In this document: positions 13,907 to 21,148 of the stretch, piece after piece
How the letters are laid out: every line of letters begins with the position of its first letter
Position numbering within the stretch: the first letter of the stretch is position 1
Assembly: GCA_964649195.1 (NCBI GenBank)
Contig: CAZYPK010000040.1
Coordinates: forward strand, 1 to 33,239
Direction: 5' to 3'
DNA length: 33,239 nucleotides
Source of the DNA: JTS-RE9 sp964649195
GTDB lineage: Bacteria; Planctomycetota; Phycisphaerae; Phycisphaerales; Phycisphaeraceae
Program-made: the position numbers and the translations under genes
The notes under the pieces: generated by a model
What the model was told of the DNA's origin: nothing
What the model saw: only the letters and a program-made list of their open reading frames with translations
Database searches by the model: none

Positions 13907-15738
13907 ATGAGTTTATACGGATCCTTTTCACAGCCCAGCGAAGGCCCGCGCACGCTGCTCGTCGGCAGCGCGGCCAGCGTGGCGCAGCTTGGGCATGTCC
14001 TGCGCCTGGCCGAGCCTTGTGCCGCCATCGTCGGTTGCCTGCTGCCTCCCGATGAAGTCGAAAAGCACGGCGCCATCGGCGACTACGCGCAGCTCGAATC
14101 CACCCTCATCTCCCGCAAGGTCGAGCGCGTGCTCATCGCGCTGCCCATGTCGATGATCGAACTCACCCGCAGCCTCAGCGATCGCGTTCAATCGCAAGGC
14201 ATCGCCTGGCGCTTCATGCCCACCTTCGAAGATCAGTTGTCTGGTCAGACTTCGGCACTCGTCGGCAAAGAGCGGAGCGAAGAAAAAGAGCAGGGCGAAG
14301 AAGGCGCGGAAAACAAAAAAACAGACGCGCTTGTGAATGAAGTCGAAAGCGAATCCGGCGCTCGTTCACTCTCGCTGACTCAGGAACAGATTCTTAAGGA
14401 TCGCCGGGCTTTGCGCAGGCCTGCGCTGACGGATCCCTGTGCGATTGATCCGGTGCAACTGCTTGATCGGCATCCCGCTCCTCTTGATGAGGCCGCCATT
14501 GGCCGGACCATTGAAGATCGGGTGGTGCTCATCACCGGCGCCGGCGGTTCCATCGGCTCGGAGATGGCCCGCATCGTCGCGCGCTTTGCACCTTCCAAAC
14601 TCGTCCTCGTGGAACGCGGCGAAAACGCGCTCTTTGAAATCGATCGTGAAATCGCCCGGCTATATCCGAAGCAAACCCGTGCCGCGGTGCTGCATGATGT
14701 GACCGATGCTTCACGTACCCTGGCGATGGTGATGACGCACCGGCCCGATGTCATCTTTCATGCGGCTGCGCACAAGCACGTGCCCATGATGGAGGAACAT
14801 CCCTCGGCAGCGGTGGAAAACAATTTCTATGGCACCCGCTCCATCGCCGATGCCGCGGGCAAGGCGGGTGTGGGCCGCTTTGTCATGATCTCCACCGACA
14901 AGGCTGTCAATCCGACTTCCGTCATGGGCGCGACCAAGCGTCTCGCGGAGCTTTACATTCAACACCTCAACGCCCGCAGCGCCACCATCTTCTCCATGGT
15001 GCGCTTCGGCAACGTGCTCGGCTCGGCGTGCAGCGTGCTCCCCATCTGGGCCAGGCAACTTACGCAAGGCGACCCGCTCACCGTCACCCATCCCGACATG
15101 CTCCGCTATTTCATGACCATCCCCGAAGCCGCCGGCCTCGTGCTCCAGTCAGCGGNNNNNNNNNNGCGGCGTATGCGGGGGGAAATGGTTCCGAGTTCCG
15201 AGTTCCGAGTTCCGAGTTGCAGAATCGGAATGCGAAACTTCCCGGTCGGCATCTTTCAACTCGGAACTCGGAACCCGAAACTCGGAACTTACCCCCCGCA
15301 ACTCGGAACTTGGAACCCGAAACTCGGAACTTACTTTCCGGCGGCGAAGTGTTCTTGCTTGACATGGGCAAGCCGATCCGCATCGTTGACATGGCCCGCC
15401 GGTTTATTCTCGCTCAGGGACTGCGGCCTGATATCGATGTGTCCATCGTTTTCACCGGCATTCGTCCCGGCGAAAAGCTTTATGAAGAGCTGGCCTATGG
15501 CAGCGAAGGCATGTTGCCCACGCCTCACGAATCGATTCGCATCTGGCGGACCACGCCGGTCAGTGCGGCGAAAATGACCGGGATCATCGCCGCGTTCGAT
15601 GCGCTGCGCGCCCGGCGCGGCCCCGATGAACACCACTGGCAGCACGCCGGCAGCGAGCAGATCATCGAGGCTTTGCGCGACGCGGTGCCTGAGATGAAGC
15701 GGCCCGCCGATGATGCGCCGCTCAAGGCATCCGCCTAG
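13907..15738 (+). CDS. Nucleotide-sugar 4,6-dehydratase/epimerase (CapD/FlaA1 family) with in-frame repeat insert and assembly gap
   Basis: A soluble relative of CapD/WbpM/PglF enzymes, which act on UDP-N-acetylglucosamine-type substrates in surface polysaccharide or glycan synthesis. An N-terminal CoA-binding-like Rossmann region (about 14-115) lacks the membrane helices of long-form homologues. An acidic linker follows (about 125-160, rich in EEKEQGEEG), then the NAD-binding SDR domain with TGAGGSIGSE, HAAAHKHVPMMEE and STDKAVNPTSVMGATKR (M-x3-K in place of Y-x3-K), and the closing part GGEVFLLDMGKPIRIVDMARR and FTGIRPGEKLYEEL. The frame breaks at a 10-N gap (15156-15165). Its flanks share GCGG; overlapping them removes 14 bases and gives one frame of 605 codons, reading QSAAYAGGNG across the join. 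A 7-nt-repeat element (15187-15334) is then translated in frame just before GGEVF. ATG at 13907 is preferred (GGAG upstream); 13850 is an alternative. Confidence 0.85.
15156..15165. other. Scaffold gap of 10 N, probably an unmerged 4-bp overlap
   Basis: The sequence reads ...CAGTCAGCGG, ten N, GCGGCGTATGCG.... Merging the shared GCGG gives CAG TCA GCG GCG TAT GCG with the reading frame intact on both sides. The round number of Ns is a placeholder, not a measured length. Confidence 0.8.
15187..15334. repeat. Palindrome of 7-nt units, TTCCGAG type, inside the dehydratase gene
   Basis: The left arm holds four exact TTCCGAG units (15189-15216). The right arm is present twice as 35-bp near-identical copies, 15258-15292 and 15300-15334, each running AACTCGG, AACTCGG or AACTTGG, AACCCGA, AACTCGG, AACTTAC; the copies are offset by 42 bases, six units. 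Tandem TTCCGAG has no stop codon in any of six frames. Translated in the gene's frame it gives a 7-residue period: TRNSEPE, TRNLPPA, TRNLEPE, TRNLLS. Confidence 0.85.
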
Positions 15739-15754
15739 CCGCTTGCGGCTTCGC
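15737..15754 (+). repeat. AGCCGCTTGCGGCTTCGC module at the dehydratase stop
   Basis: The first two bases (AG) are part of the TAG stop codon at 15736-15738. Stem AGCCGC/GCGGCT. The same module ends the 43-bp repeats and follows nuoF. Confidence 0.75.
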
Positions 15755-15777
15755 TCCGCTGTTGCTCTCATGCTCAC

Positions 15778-16494
15778 ATGAGCCAATCTCCCAAACTGCG
15801 CAAACCCCATCAGCTTCGTCCCGTCACCATCGAAAAGTTCCCCGCCTCCGCCCCCGGCAGCGTGATCATCTCGCAAGGCGAAACGCGCGTGCTCTGCACC
15901 GCATCCATCGCCGCCGAGGTCCCTTCGTTTCTCATTGACAGGAAAACCGGCCTGCCCACGCGCGGCTGGGTCACCGCTGAATACTCGATGCTGCCCGGCT
16001 CCACCCGCGATCGCAAGAAGCGCGGCCCCGATGGACGCGCCACCGAAATTCAACGCCTCATCGGCCGCGTGCTGCGCAGCGCCGTTGATCTGAGCGCGAT
16101 GCCCGGCCTTTCGATCACCTGTGATTGCGATGTCCTCGTCGCCGATGGCGGCACGCGCACCGCATCGATCACCGGCGCCTTCGTCGCCCTCGCCCAGGCC
16201 ATCAACCACGCCAAAGCGCAGGGCATGATCACCAGGAATCCCATCCACGGACCCGTCGCCGCCGTCAGCGTCGGCATCATTGAAGGCAAGGCCTGGCTCG
16301 ATCTGGATTACCCGCTCGACAGCAAGGCCGATGTCGATATGAACATCGCCATGAATCACAAGGGCGATTTCGTCGAAGTGCAGGGCAGCGCGGAAGGGGC
16401 GACCTTTTCCCGCAAACAACTCGATGAACTCCTCAAACTCGCCGCAGGCGGCATCAGGCAACTGATGAAGATTCAACGCGCGGCACTGGGCTGA
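15778..16494 (+). CDS. rph: Ribonuclease PH
   Basis: A 238-residue phosphorolytic 3'-5' exoribonuclease that trims the 3' ends of tRNA precursors, releasing nucleoside diphosphates. Length fits the family. Conserved blocks are the N-terminal LRPVTIEKFPASAPGSVIISQGETRVLCTAS, GWVTAEYSMLPGSTRDRKKR (the phosphate-binding arginine region), GRATEIQRLIGRVLRSAVDL, CDVLVADGGTRTASITGAFVAL and LDLDYPLDSKADVDMNIAM with its catalytic aspartates, then EVQGSAEGATFS. Here CCA is not encoded in the two tRNAs of the window, so 3' maturation before CCA addition is needed. A palindrome follows 6 bases after the stop. Confidence 0.96.
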   Translation: MSQSPKLRKPHQLRPVTIEKFPASAPGSVIISQGETRVLCTASIAAEVPSFLIDRKTGLPTRGWVTAEYSMLPGSTRDRKKRGPDGRATEIQRLIGRVLRSAVDLSAMPGLSITCDCDVLVADGGTRTASITGAFVALAQAINHAKAQGMITRNPIHGPVAAVSVGIIEGKAWLDLDYPLDSKADVDMNIAMNHKGDFVEVQGSAEGATFSRKQLDELLKLAAGGIRQLMKIQRAALG

Positions 16495-16500
16495 TCCCGG

Positions 16501-16536
16501 TTCCCCCAGGCACGGGAGCTTCCGTGCCTGGGGGAA
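16501..16536. repeat. Perfect 15-bp palindrome after rph
   Basis: TTCCCCCAGGCACGG (16501-16515) and CCGTGCCTGGGGGAA (16522-16536). The core AGGCACGGGA is shared with the palindromes at 25901-25929 and 26861-26889. It may serve as the rph transcript end. Confidence 0.8.
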
Positions 16537-16539
16537 CCG

Positions 16540-16569
16540 TTGGCCTGACCTGATTCTTTTCCCTACAAT
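16540..16569 (+). promoter_or_regulatory. Possible promoter of the nuoDEF cluster
   Basis: TTGGCC (16540-16545), an 18-base spacer and TACAAT (16564-16569), right after the rph palindrome. Predicted start near 16576, about 40 bases before the nuoD ATG. Confidence 0.5.
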
Positions 16570-16615
16570 CCGCACCGTTTGATTACCCGCTTGTTTCACC
16601 GACAATAGCTTCGCC

Positions 16616-17908
16616 ATGCCTTACCAAATCGAACCATACGACGTGGACATCGAGACCACGCCTTACCTCAGCGAGCAGACCAAAAAGGGCGGCTCCAGGG
16701 GCGACCGTTGGACGCTCAACTTCGGCCCGCAGCACCCGGCCACGCATACCACCCTGCGACTCGTGCTCGAACTCGACGGCGAGCGCGTCGTCCGGGCCAT
16801 GCCTCACATCGGCTACCTGCACTCGGGCTTTGAAAAGCTGGGTGAGCACCACGATTACAACCAGTACGTCTGCACGTGCAGCCGGATGGATTACATCTCG
16901 CCGATCAGCAACGACATCGCCTGGCATCACGCGGTGGAGAAGCTTTTCGGCATCGACATCACGCCGCGCTGCACGGTGGTGCGCACGATCCTCGCCGAGC
17001 TTGGCCGCATCTCCAATCACCTGCTCTGCTGCGGCGCGGCGGCCCTGGACCTGGGCGGCATCACCGCCTTTCTCTTCGGCTTCAATGAACGCGAGCGCGT
17101 TTACGACATCATCGACTACATCTCCGGCCAGCGCTTCCACCCCGACTACACCCGCGTCGGGGGCACCTCGCAGGACCTGCCCGATGAAGCGGTCTTCAAG
17201 CGCATGGTGAAGAAGTTCATCAACGAAAATCTTCCGCCCGCCATCGATGACCTGGAGACGATGCTCAACCGCAACCGCATCTTCCGCGACCGCACCGAAG
17301 GCATCGGCGCGATTTCCAAAGCAGATGCCACCGCATGGTCACTCACCGGTCCGCTCGCCCGCTCAGCCGGTGTGAAACGCGATCTGCGAAAAGATGAACC
17401 TTACCTGTGCTTTAAGGACAACTGGGACGGCCAAGGTTCCAGTGCCGTGAAATTCAAGGTGCCCATCGCCCACACCGGCGATGTCTATTCGCGCTACCTC
17501 GTCCGCATGGAAGAGATGAAACAGTCGCGCGACATCATCAACCAACTCATCGATGACATCCCCGGCGGCCCCATGAACGTGGGCGATGAAGGCAAAGTCG
17601 GCAAGCCTTCCAAAGCCTCCGTCTATGGCTCCATCGAAGGTCTCATTCAACACTTTGAACTCGTGATGACCAACCGCAAATGGGAAGCGCCGCTTGCCGA
17701 GGTCTATGCAGCCCAGGAAACCGCCAACGGCGAACTGGGTTACTTCCTCGTCAGTGATGGCGGTCCGTGTGCCTGGCGTGCCGCGGTGCGGCCGCCTTCG
17801 TTCATCAACTTTCAGGTGTTCCCCAAGATGCTCGAAGGGCACTTGCTCGCCGATGTCGTCGCCGTGCTGGGCAGCATCAACATCATCGCGGCGGAACTCG
17901 ACAGATAG
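16616..17908 (+). CDS. nuoD: NuoD, 49-kDa-type subunit of NADH:quinone oxidoreductase
   Basis: A 430-residue peripheral-arm subunit of complex I that, with NuoB, forms the quinone-binding pocket. Typical blocks are LNFGPQHPATHTTLRLVLELDGE with the conserved HPATH motif, PHIGYLHSGFEKLGE, DYISPISND, TVVRTILAELGRISNHL, RFHPDYTRVGG, LTGPLARSAG and the C-terminal ADVVAVLGSINIIAAELDR. It is a stand-alone NuoD, not fused to NuoC. No Shine-Dalgarno sequence is evident. The following 99 bp to nuoE consist almost wholly of a repeat element. nuoA-C are not directly upstream, so the complex I genes are scattered or rearranged here. Confidence 0.97.
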   Translation: MPYQIEPYDVDIETTPYLSEQTKKGGSRGDRWTLNFGPQHPATHTTLRLVLELDGERVVRAMPHIGYLHSGFEKLGEHHDYNQYVCTCSRMDYISPISNDIAWHHAVEKLFGIDITPRCTVVRTILAELGRISNHLLCCGAAALDLGGITAFLFGFNERERVYDIIDYISGQRFHPDYTRVGGTSQDLPDEAVFKRMVKKFINENLPPAIDDLETMLNRNRIFRDRTEGIGAISKADATAWSLTGPLARSAGVKRDLRKDEPYLCFKDNWDGQGSSAVKFKVPIAHTGDVYSRYLVRMEEMKQSRDIINQLIDDIPGGPMNVGDEGKVGKPSKASVYGSIEGLIQHFELVMTNRKWEAPLAEVYAAQETANGELGYFLVSDGGPCAWRAAVRPPSFINFQVFPKMLEGHLLADVVAVLGSINIIAAELDR

Positions 17909-18003
17909 TTCCGAGTTCAAAGTTCCGAGTTCCGAGTTGTCGGAATTCGGTGCCGTAACTTTTTACATCAACTCGGAACCCGGAACTCGAAACTCGGAAC
18001 TTA
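17909..18003. repeat. Palindrome of 7-nt units, TTCCGAG type, filling the nuoD-nuoE spacer
   Basis: Starts immediately after the nuoD TAG: TTCCGAG, TTCAAAG, TTCCGAG, TTCCGAG, TTG. The right arm (17970-18002) runs ACTCGGA, ACCCGGA, ACTCGAA, ACTCGGA, ACTT. The nuoE start follows 5 bases after the element, so any ribosome site must lie within it. Confidence 0.85.
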
Positions 18004-18007
18004 TTTC

Positions 18008-18532
18008 ATGGCTTGGATCACCAAAAAATCCGCAACCACTCAGGTTCCCCGCCGCGATGAGCCTTGGCTCACCGATGCGATGAAGAAGGAACTGACCGAG
18101 GTTTATCTCCCTCGTTTCCCGCGCAAGCAGGCGGCAACGATCCCCGCGCTGCATCTGGTGCAGGATGCGTATCGTTATGTGCCTTACCAGGCCTGCGAGG
18201 AGATCGCCGCGTTCCTCGAACTCGAACCCTCGGAGGTGTTCGACACCGCGTCGTTCTACGATGAGTTCACCGTGGAGCAGCAGGGGCGGTACCTGATCAT
18301 GCTCTGCCAGTCGATCAGTTGCGAGCTGATGGGTCAGCCGGAGCTTCAGGAAAAAATCGCCCGCAAGCTGGGCATCGAGCCGTTCGAGACAACATCCGAC
18401 GGCAAGTTCACCCTCCGTCCGTGCGAATGCCTCGGCTCCTGCGGCTCCGGCCCCTGCGCCCTGGTCAACGAAGAACTGCACGAAGACATCACCATGGAAA
18501 ACTTCGAGCGCGTGCTCGATTCGCTCGAATGA
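18008..18532 (+). CDS. nuoE: NuoE, 24-kDa-type [2Fe-2S] subunit of complex I
   Basis: A 174-residue thioredoxin-fold subunit of the NADH-oxidising module. The [2Fe-2S] ligands are visible as C100 and C105 (MLCQSISCELMG) and C141 and C145 (ECLGSCGSGPC). The N-terminal helical part contains FPRKQAATIPALHLVQDAYRYVP and the typical SEVFDTASFYDEF. The start has no recognisable Shine-Dalgarno; upstream is the repeat element. Confidence 0.96.
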   Translation: MAWITKKSATTQVPRRDEPWLTDAMKKELTEVYLPRFPRKQAATIPALHLVQDAYRYVPYQACEEIAAFLELEPSEVFDTASFYDEFTVEQQGRYLIMLCQSISCELMGQPELQEKIARKLGIEPFETTSDGKFTLRPCECLGSCGSGPCALVNEELHEDITMENFERVLDSLE

Positions 18533-18556
18533 GTCCGATGGAAAACAACCCCAAAG

Positions 18557-18578
18557 CCCACCCACTCCCGTGGGTGGG
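18557..18578. repeat. Palindrome between nuoE and the 58-residue gene
   Basis: CCCACCCAC-tccc-GTGGGTGGG, a perfect 9-bp stem 24 bases after the nuoE stop. No T-tract follows, so read-through is expected. Confidence 0.75.
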
Positions 18579-18597
18579 TCTCGATTCAAGGTGAACC

Positions 18598-18774
18598 ATG
18601 AACTGGTTCCAAAAACTCTGCCGCAACACCGGCCTGATGATTCACAACGCGATCGAGCCGTTGCGGAAAAAGAAAAAGACCGTGACCAAAAAAACGGTCG
18701 AAGAGGAACGTGTGAACGAAACGACGATCCTGCGGCGCACGACGATTGAAGAAATCGAAGTACGCAAAAAATAA
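18598..18774 (+). CDS. 58-residue basic protein between nuoE and nuoF
   Basis: The short frame reads MNWFQKLCRNTGLMIHNAIE..., then PLRKKKKTVTKKTVEEERVNETTILRRTTIEEIEVRKK. The N-terminus is amphipathic (W3, F4, L7, L13, M14, I19), the rest strongly charged with alternating lysine/arginine and glutamate. A weak AAGGTG lies upstream of the ATG. Its position inside the complex I cluster on the same strand, its regular codon use and the lack of overlap support a real gene. Function is unknown; a role in complex I assembly or stability is only a guess from location. Confidence 0.65.
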   Translation: MNWFQKLCRNTGLMIHNAIEPLRKKKKTVTKKTVEEERVNETTILRRTTIEEIEVRKK

Positions 18775-18775
18775 T

Positions 18776-18862
18776 TAGCCGTTCGCCTTGGCGAACGGAG
18801 TCCGGCATCGCCCGTTTTCCATTTGTCTGTTTGATGCCTTCGTTCGCCAAGGCGAACGGCTA
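18776..18862. repeat. 22-bp perfect inverted repeat forming a large hairpin before nuoF
   Basis: The arms at 18776-18797 and 18841-18862 are exact inverse copies containing CCGTTCGCCTTGGCGAACG, itself a palindrome. GGCATC (18804-18809) and GATGCC (18833-18838) extend the stem inward. It begins 1 base after the stop of the 58-residue gene and ends 12 bases before the nuoF ATG. Confidence 0.85.
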
Positions 18863-18874
18863 AATTAAAACACC

Positions 18875-20239
18875 ATGCTCAACGAACCCGTCATCTGCAA
18901 ACGCATCCCCACCTGGCCCTGGGGCGATCCCAAGGATCGCCGTACCATCTCCTTTGATGAGCATGTCGCCACCGGCGGCTACGTCGGCCTCGACAAGGCG
19001 CTCACCATGAAGCCCGCCGAGATCATCGAAGTGGTCAAGGCCGCCGAGCTGCGCGGCCGAGGCGGCGCGGGCTTCCCCGCCGGCATGAAGTGGTCGTTCC
19101 TCCCGCCGCCCGACGGCAAGCAGCGGTTCCTCGCCGTCAACGCCGACGAGTCCGAGCCGGGCACCTTCAAGGACCGCCTCATCATCGATTTCGATCCGCA
19201 GCTCCTGCTCGAAGGCATGGCCATCTGCATGTTCGCGTGCAGTCTCGACACCGGCTACATCTACATCCGCGGCGAATACCACAAGCAGCGAAACATCCTC
19301 GAACAGGCCATCAAGGAAGCCTACGCCAACAAGATCTTCGGCCCCGGCTCCAAGCTCGGCCAGATCAACGGCCGCGATCCCCACTGCTACGTCCACCGCG
19401 GCGCGGGCGCCTACATCTGCGGCGAAGAAACCGGCCTCCTCGAATCCCTCGAAGGCAAGCGCGGCTGGCCACGCATCAAGCCACCGTTCCCCGCCATCGC
19501 CGGCGCCTTCGGCCGCCCGACCGTCATCAACAACGTCGAAACCCTCGCCAAGGTCGGCCTCATCATCGAACGCGGCGCCGACTGGTTCAAAACCATGGGC
19601 GTCCCGCGCCCCCCCGGCGCTCCGCCCACCCAACCCGCCAGCTACGGCCCCAAACTCTTCGGCGTCTCCGGCCACGTCAACAGGCCCGGCGTCTATGAAG
19701 ACAACCTGGGCGTGAAAGTCTCCGAACTCATCGAAGTCCACTGCGGCGGCATGCGGCGCGGCAAAAAGTTCAAGGCCGCGATCCCCGGCGGCATCTCGAT
19801 GGGCATCCTCTCCACCGACCAGTACCACGCCGAGCTCGATTTCGACATCGGCCGCAAGTACGGCGTCCTGGGCCTGGGCACCGCCGGCGTCATCGTCATG
19901 GACGAGGACACCGACATGGTCGCCATGCTCCGCAACATCGTCCGCTTCTTCTCCCACGAATCGTGCGGCCAATGCACCCCCTGCCGCGAAGGCACCACCT
20001 GGCTCTACAAGATGCTCTGCCGCATCGAGGCCGGCATGGGCACCACCGCCGACCTGGACCTGCTGCTCGAAATCTCCGGCTCGATGGGCATCATGCCCGG
20101 CACCACCATCTGCGGCTTGTCGGACGGCGCGAACTGGGCCGTGCGCACCGTGCTCAATAAATTCTGGGGGGATTTCGAGAAGCGCGTGAAGCCAGTGAAA
20201 ATCGGCGTGAAACTTCCGGTGCTGCAAGCGGCGCACTGA
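18875..20239 (+). CDS. nuoF: NuoF, 51-kDa-type NADH-binding subunit of complex I
   Basis: A 454-residue subunit that binds NADH, FMN and cluster N3 and starts electron transfer into complex I. It has the glycine-rich FMN/NADH site RGRGGAGFPAGMKW (about 60-73), NADESEPGTFKDR, the YIYIRGEY region, the GAYICGEETGLLESLEG loop, the SLBB-like stretch FGVSGHVNRPGVYE, and the [4Fe-4S] ligands C364, C367 and C370 in SCGQCTPCREG plus C413 in TTICGLSDGANW. The long minus-strand open frame over this gene is a shadow. nuoG does not follow; accessory genes begin 39 bp later. Confidence 0.97.
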   Translation: MLNEPVICKRIPTWPWGDPKDRRTISFDEHVATGGYVGLDKALTMKPAEIIEVVKAAELRGRGGAGFPAGMKWSFLPPPDGKQRFLAVNADESEPGTFKDRLIIDFDPQLLLEGMAICMFACSLDTGYIYIRGEYHKQRNILEQAIKEAYANKIFGPGSKLGQINGRDPHCYVHRGAGAYICGEETGLLESLEGKRGWPRIKPPFPAIAGAFGRPTVINNVETLAKVGLIIERGADWFKTMGVPRPPGAPPTQPASYGPKLFGVSGHVNRPGVYEDNLGVKVSELIEVHCGGMRRGKKFKAAIPGGISMGILSTDQYHAELDFDIGRKYGVLGLGTAGVIVMDEDTDMVAMLRNIVRFFSHESCGQCTPCREGTTWLYKMLCRIEAGMGTTADLDLLLEISGSMGIMPGTTICGLSDGANWAVRTVLNKFWGDFEKRVKPVKIGVKLPVLQAAH

Positions 20240-20256
20240 GCCGCTTGCGGCTTCGC
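20239..20256 (+). repeat. AGCCGCTTGCGGCTTCGC module at the nuoF stop
   Basis: The first base is the A of the nuoF TGA (20237-20239). It is the same module as at 4949, 13117, 15737, 20573 (one base changed) and 32567 (degenerate). Confidence 0.8.
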
Positions 20257-20278
20257 ACAGTAAGGCAGGAGCCGACGG

Positions 20279-20506
20279 ATGCAACGTCGTCGCAAGCAAT
20301 TTGACGTCCCCGACATCAAGGACATCGGCCCTTCCATTCGCCGCCTCGAAGACGATATCGCGACTTCGGAGGCGATCGCAAGGTTCAAGCAGATGCCGGG
20401 ACACGCCGAGGTGGTTCGCAAACTTGACAAGCTCGTGGCGCGTCTGCGTGGCAGGAAACGAAAAGGGACAGGCAAGGCCCGCCGGGTCGTTGGCGCAAGC
20501 GAGTAA
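20279..20506 (+). CDS. Small basic protein with an IGPSI-x19-PGHA module
   Basis: A 75-residue lysine/arginine-rich protein. AGGAG lies 7 bases before the ATG. From residue about 17 it reads IGPSIRRLEDD, then KQMPGHAEVVRKLDKLVARL, and a basic tail GRKRKGTGKARR. The same arrangement, IGPSI, 19 residues, PGHA-xx-V-xx-L, recurs without gaps in the protein at 21139-21531, so the two are paralogues. The charge and predicted helices would suit nucleic-acid or partner-protein binding. It lies upstream of the GNAT-like gene on the same strand. No named family is recognised. Confidence 0.7.
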   Translation: MQRRRKQFDVPDIKDIGPSIRRLEDDIATSEAIARFKQMPGHAEVVRKLDKLVARLRGRKRKGTGKARRVVGASE

Positions 20507-20508
20507 AG

Positions 20509-20565
20509 TGGGTGCCGTCCACCAAGTGTTACCCGAGGATTCGTCGTGGTGGGCGGTACCCACCC
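20509..20565. repeat. Inverted repeat between accessory genes
   Basis: GTGGGTGCCGTCCACCA (20509-20525) and TGGTGGGCGGTACCCAC (20549-20565) pair at 15 of 17 positions. It is a dispersed-palindrome type, not a terminator. Confidence 0.7.
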
Positions 20566-20572
20566 TGCTGAA

Positions 20573-20590
20573 AGCCGCTCGCGGCTTCGC
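20573..20590 (+). repeat. AGCCGCTCGCGGCTTCGC module, variant
   Basis: One base differs from the common module and the stem-forming arms AGCCGC/GCGGCT are retained. It lies 30 bases before the GNAT-like start codon. Confidence 0.7.
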
Positions 20591-20620
20591 TCTCATCACC
20601 GATCACGGAAAAACATCACG

Positions 20621-21148
20621 ATGCCCGAATTGGATGTGGAAATCGACGGCCTCACCCAATCGGTCGTCATCGCACGCACCGGCAAGGGTCGCCAGACCCG
20701 CATCGTCGATTGGTCCGCGCTTGCGGACTATCAACGTGATTTGATGCGCGACTGGCGATTCGACTGGTTCGCCGAATCGACAAATCCTTCCCGCCGCATC
20801 GCGGTCCTTCTTGTCGCACACTCCGAGGCCGTGGAGGGATTGATTTCATTCCAACCGCAAAGCGATCATTTTTTCGTTCATCTGATCGAAAGCGCCCCGC
20901 ACAATGTGGGAATCGCCAAAATGTACGCAGGTGTTCCCGCCAATCTTTTTGCATACGTCTGCCGTGAATCCGACCGTGCAGGGCATGACGGAACCGTCGC
21001 ATTTGACTCCAAAACCAAGCTCGTCAAACATTACGAGGCATCGCTCGGCGCCAGGCGGGTCGGACGCAGCAATCGCCTGTATCTCGACGAAGCCGCCGCT
21101 GATAAGCTGATAAACAGCTATTTCAAGGAAGGTGATGAATGGGGCTGA
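20621..21148 (+). CDS. GNAT-like acetyltransferase-fold protein
   Basis: A 175-residue protein with GNAT-type organisation: strands around RRIAVLLVAHSEAVEGLISFQ (about 58-78) and DHFFVHLIESAPHN, then KMYAGVPANLFAYVCRESDRAGHDGTVAFDS, matching the acetyl-CoA-binding strand, pyrophosphate loop and helix, then KLVKHYEASLGARRVG and a last strand RLYLDEAAADKLINSYF. The usual (Q/R)xxGx(G/A) loop is degenerate (YAGVPA), so catalysis is not certain. Substrate is unknown. The frame continues upstream to 20546, but ATG at 20621 starts the similarity. The next gene overlaps its end by 10 bases, indicating coupled translation. Confidence 0.65.
   Translation: MPELDVEIDGLTQSVVIARTGKGRQTRIVDWSALADYQRDLMRDWRFDWFAESTNPSRRIAVLLVAHSEAVEGLISFQPQSDHFFVHLIESAPHNVGIAKMYAGVPANLFAYVCRESDRAGHDGTVAFDSKTKLVKHYEASLGARRVGRSNRLYLDEAAADKLINSYFKEGDEWG

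Noticed and set aside
15150..15170. Frameshift or pseudogene in the dehydratase gene
   Set aside because: The two frames disagree only because of the 10-N placeholder. Merging the shared GCGG restores one frame, so no mutation needs to be assumed.
18860..20599. 579-codon open frame on the minus strand
   Set aside because: It lies opposite nuoF, which has all complex I motifs. The frame is rich in G, A, D and V with no domain signal, a common shadow in high-GC DNA.
20546..20620. Longer N-terminus of the GNAT-like protein
   Set aside because: The extension encodes the dispersed palindrome and hairpin module (20549-20590); similarity begins at the ATG at 20621.
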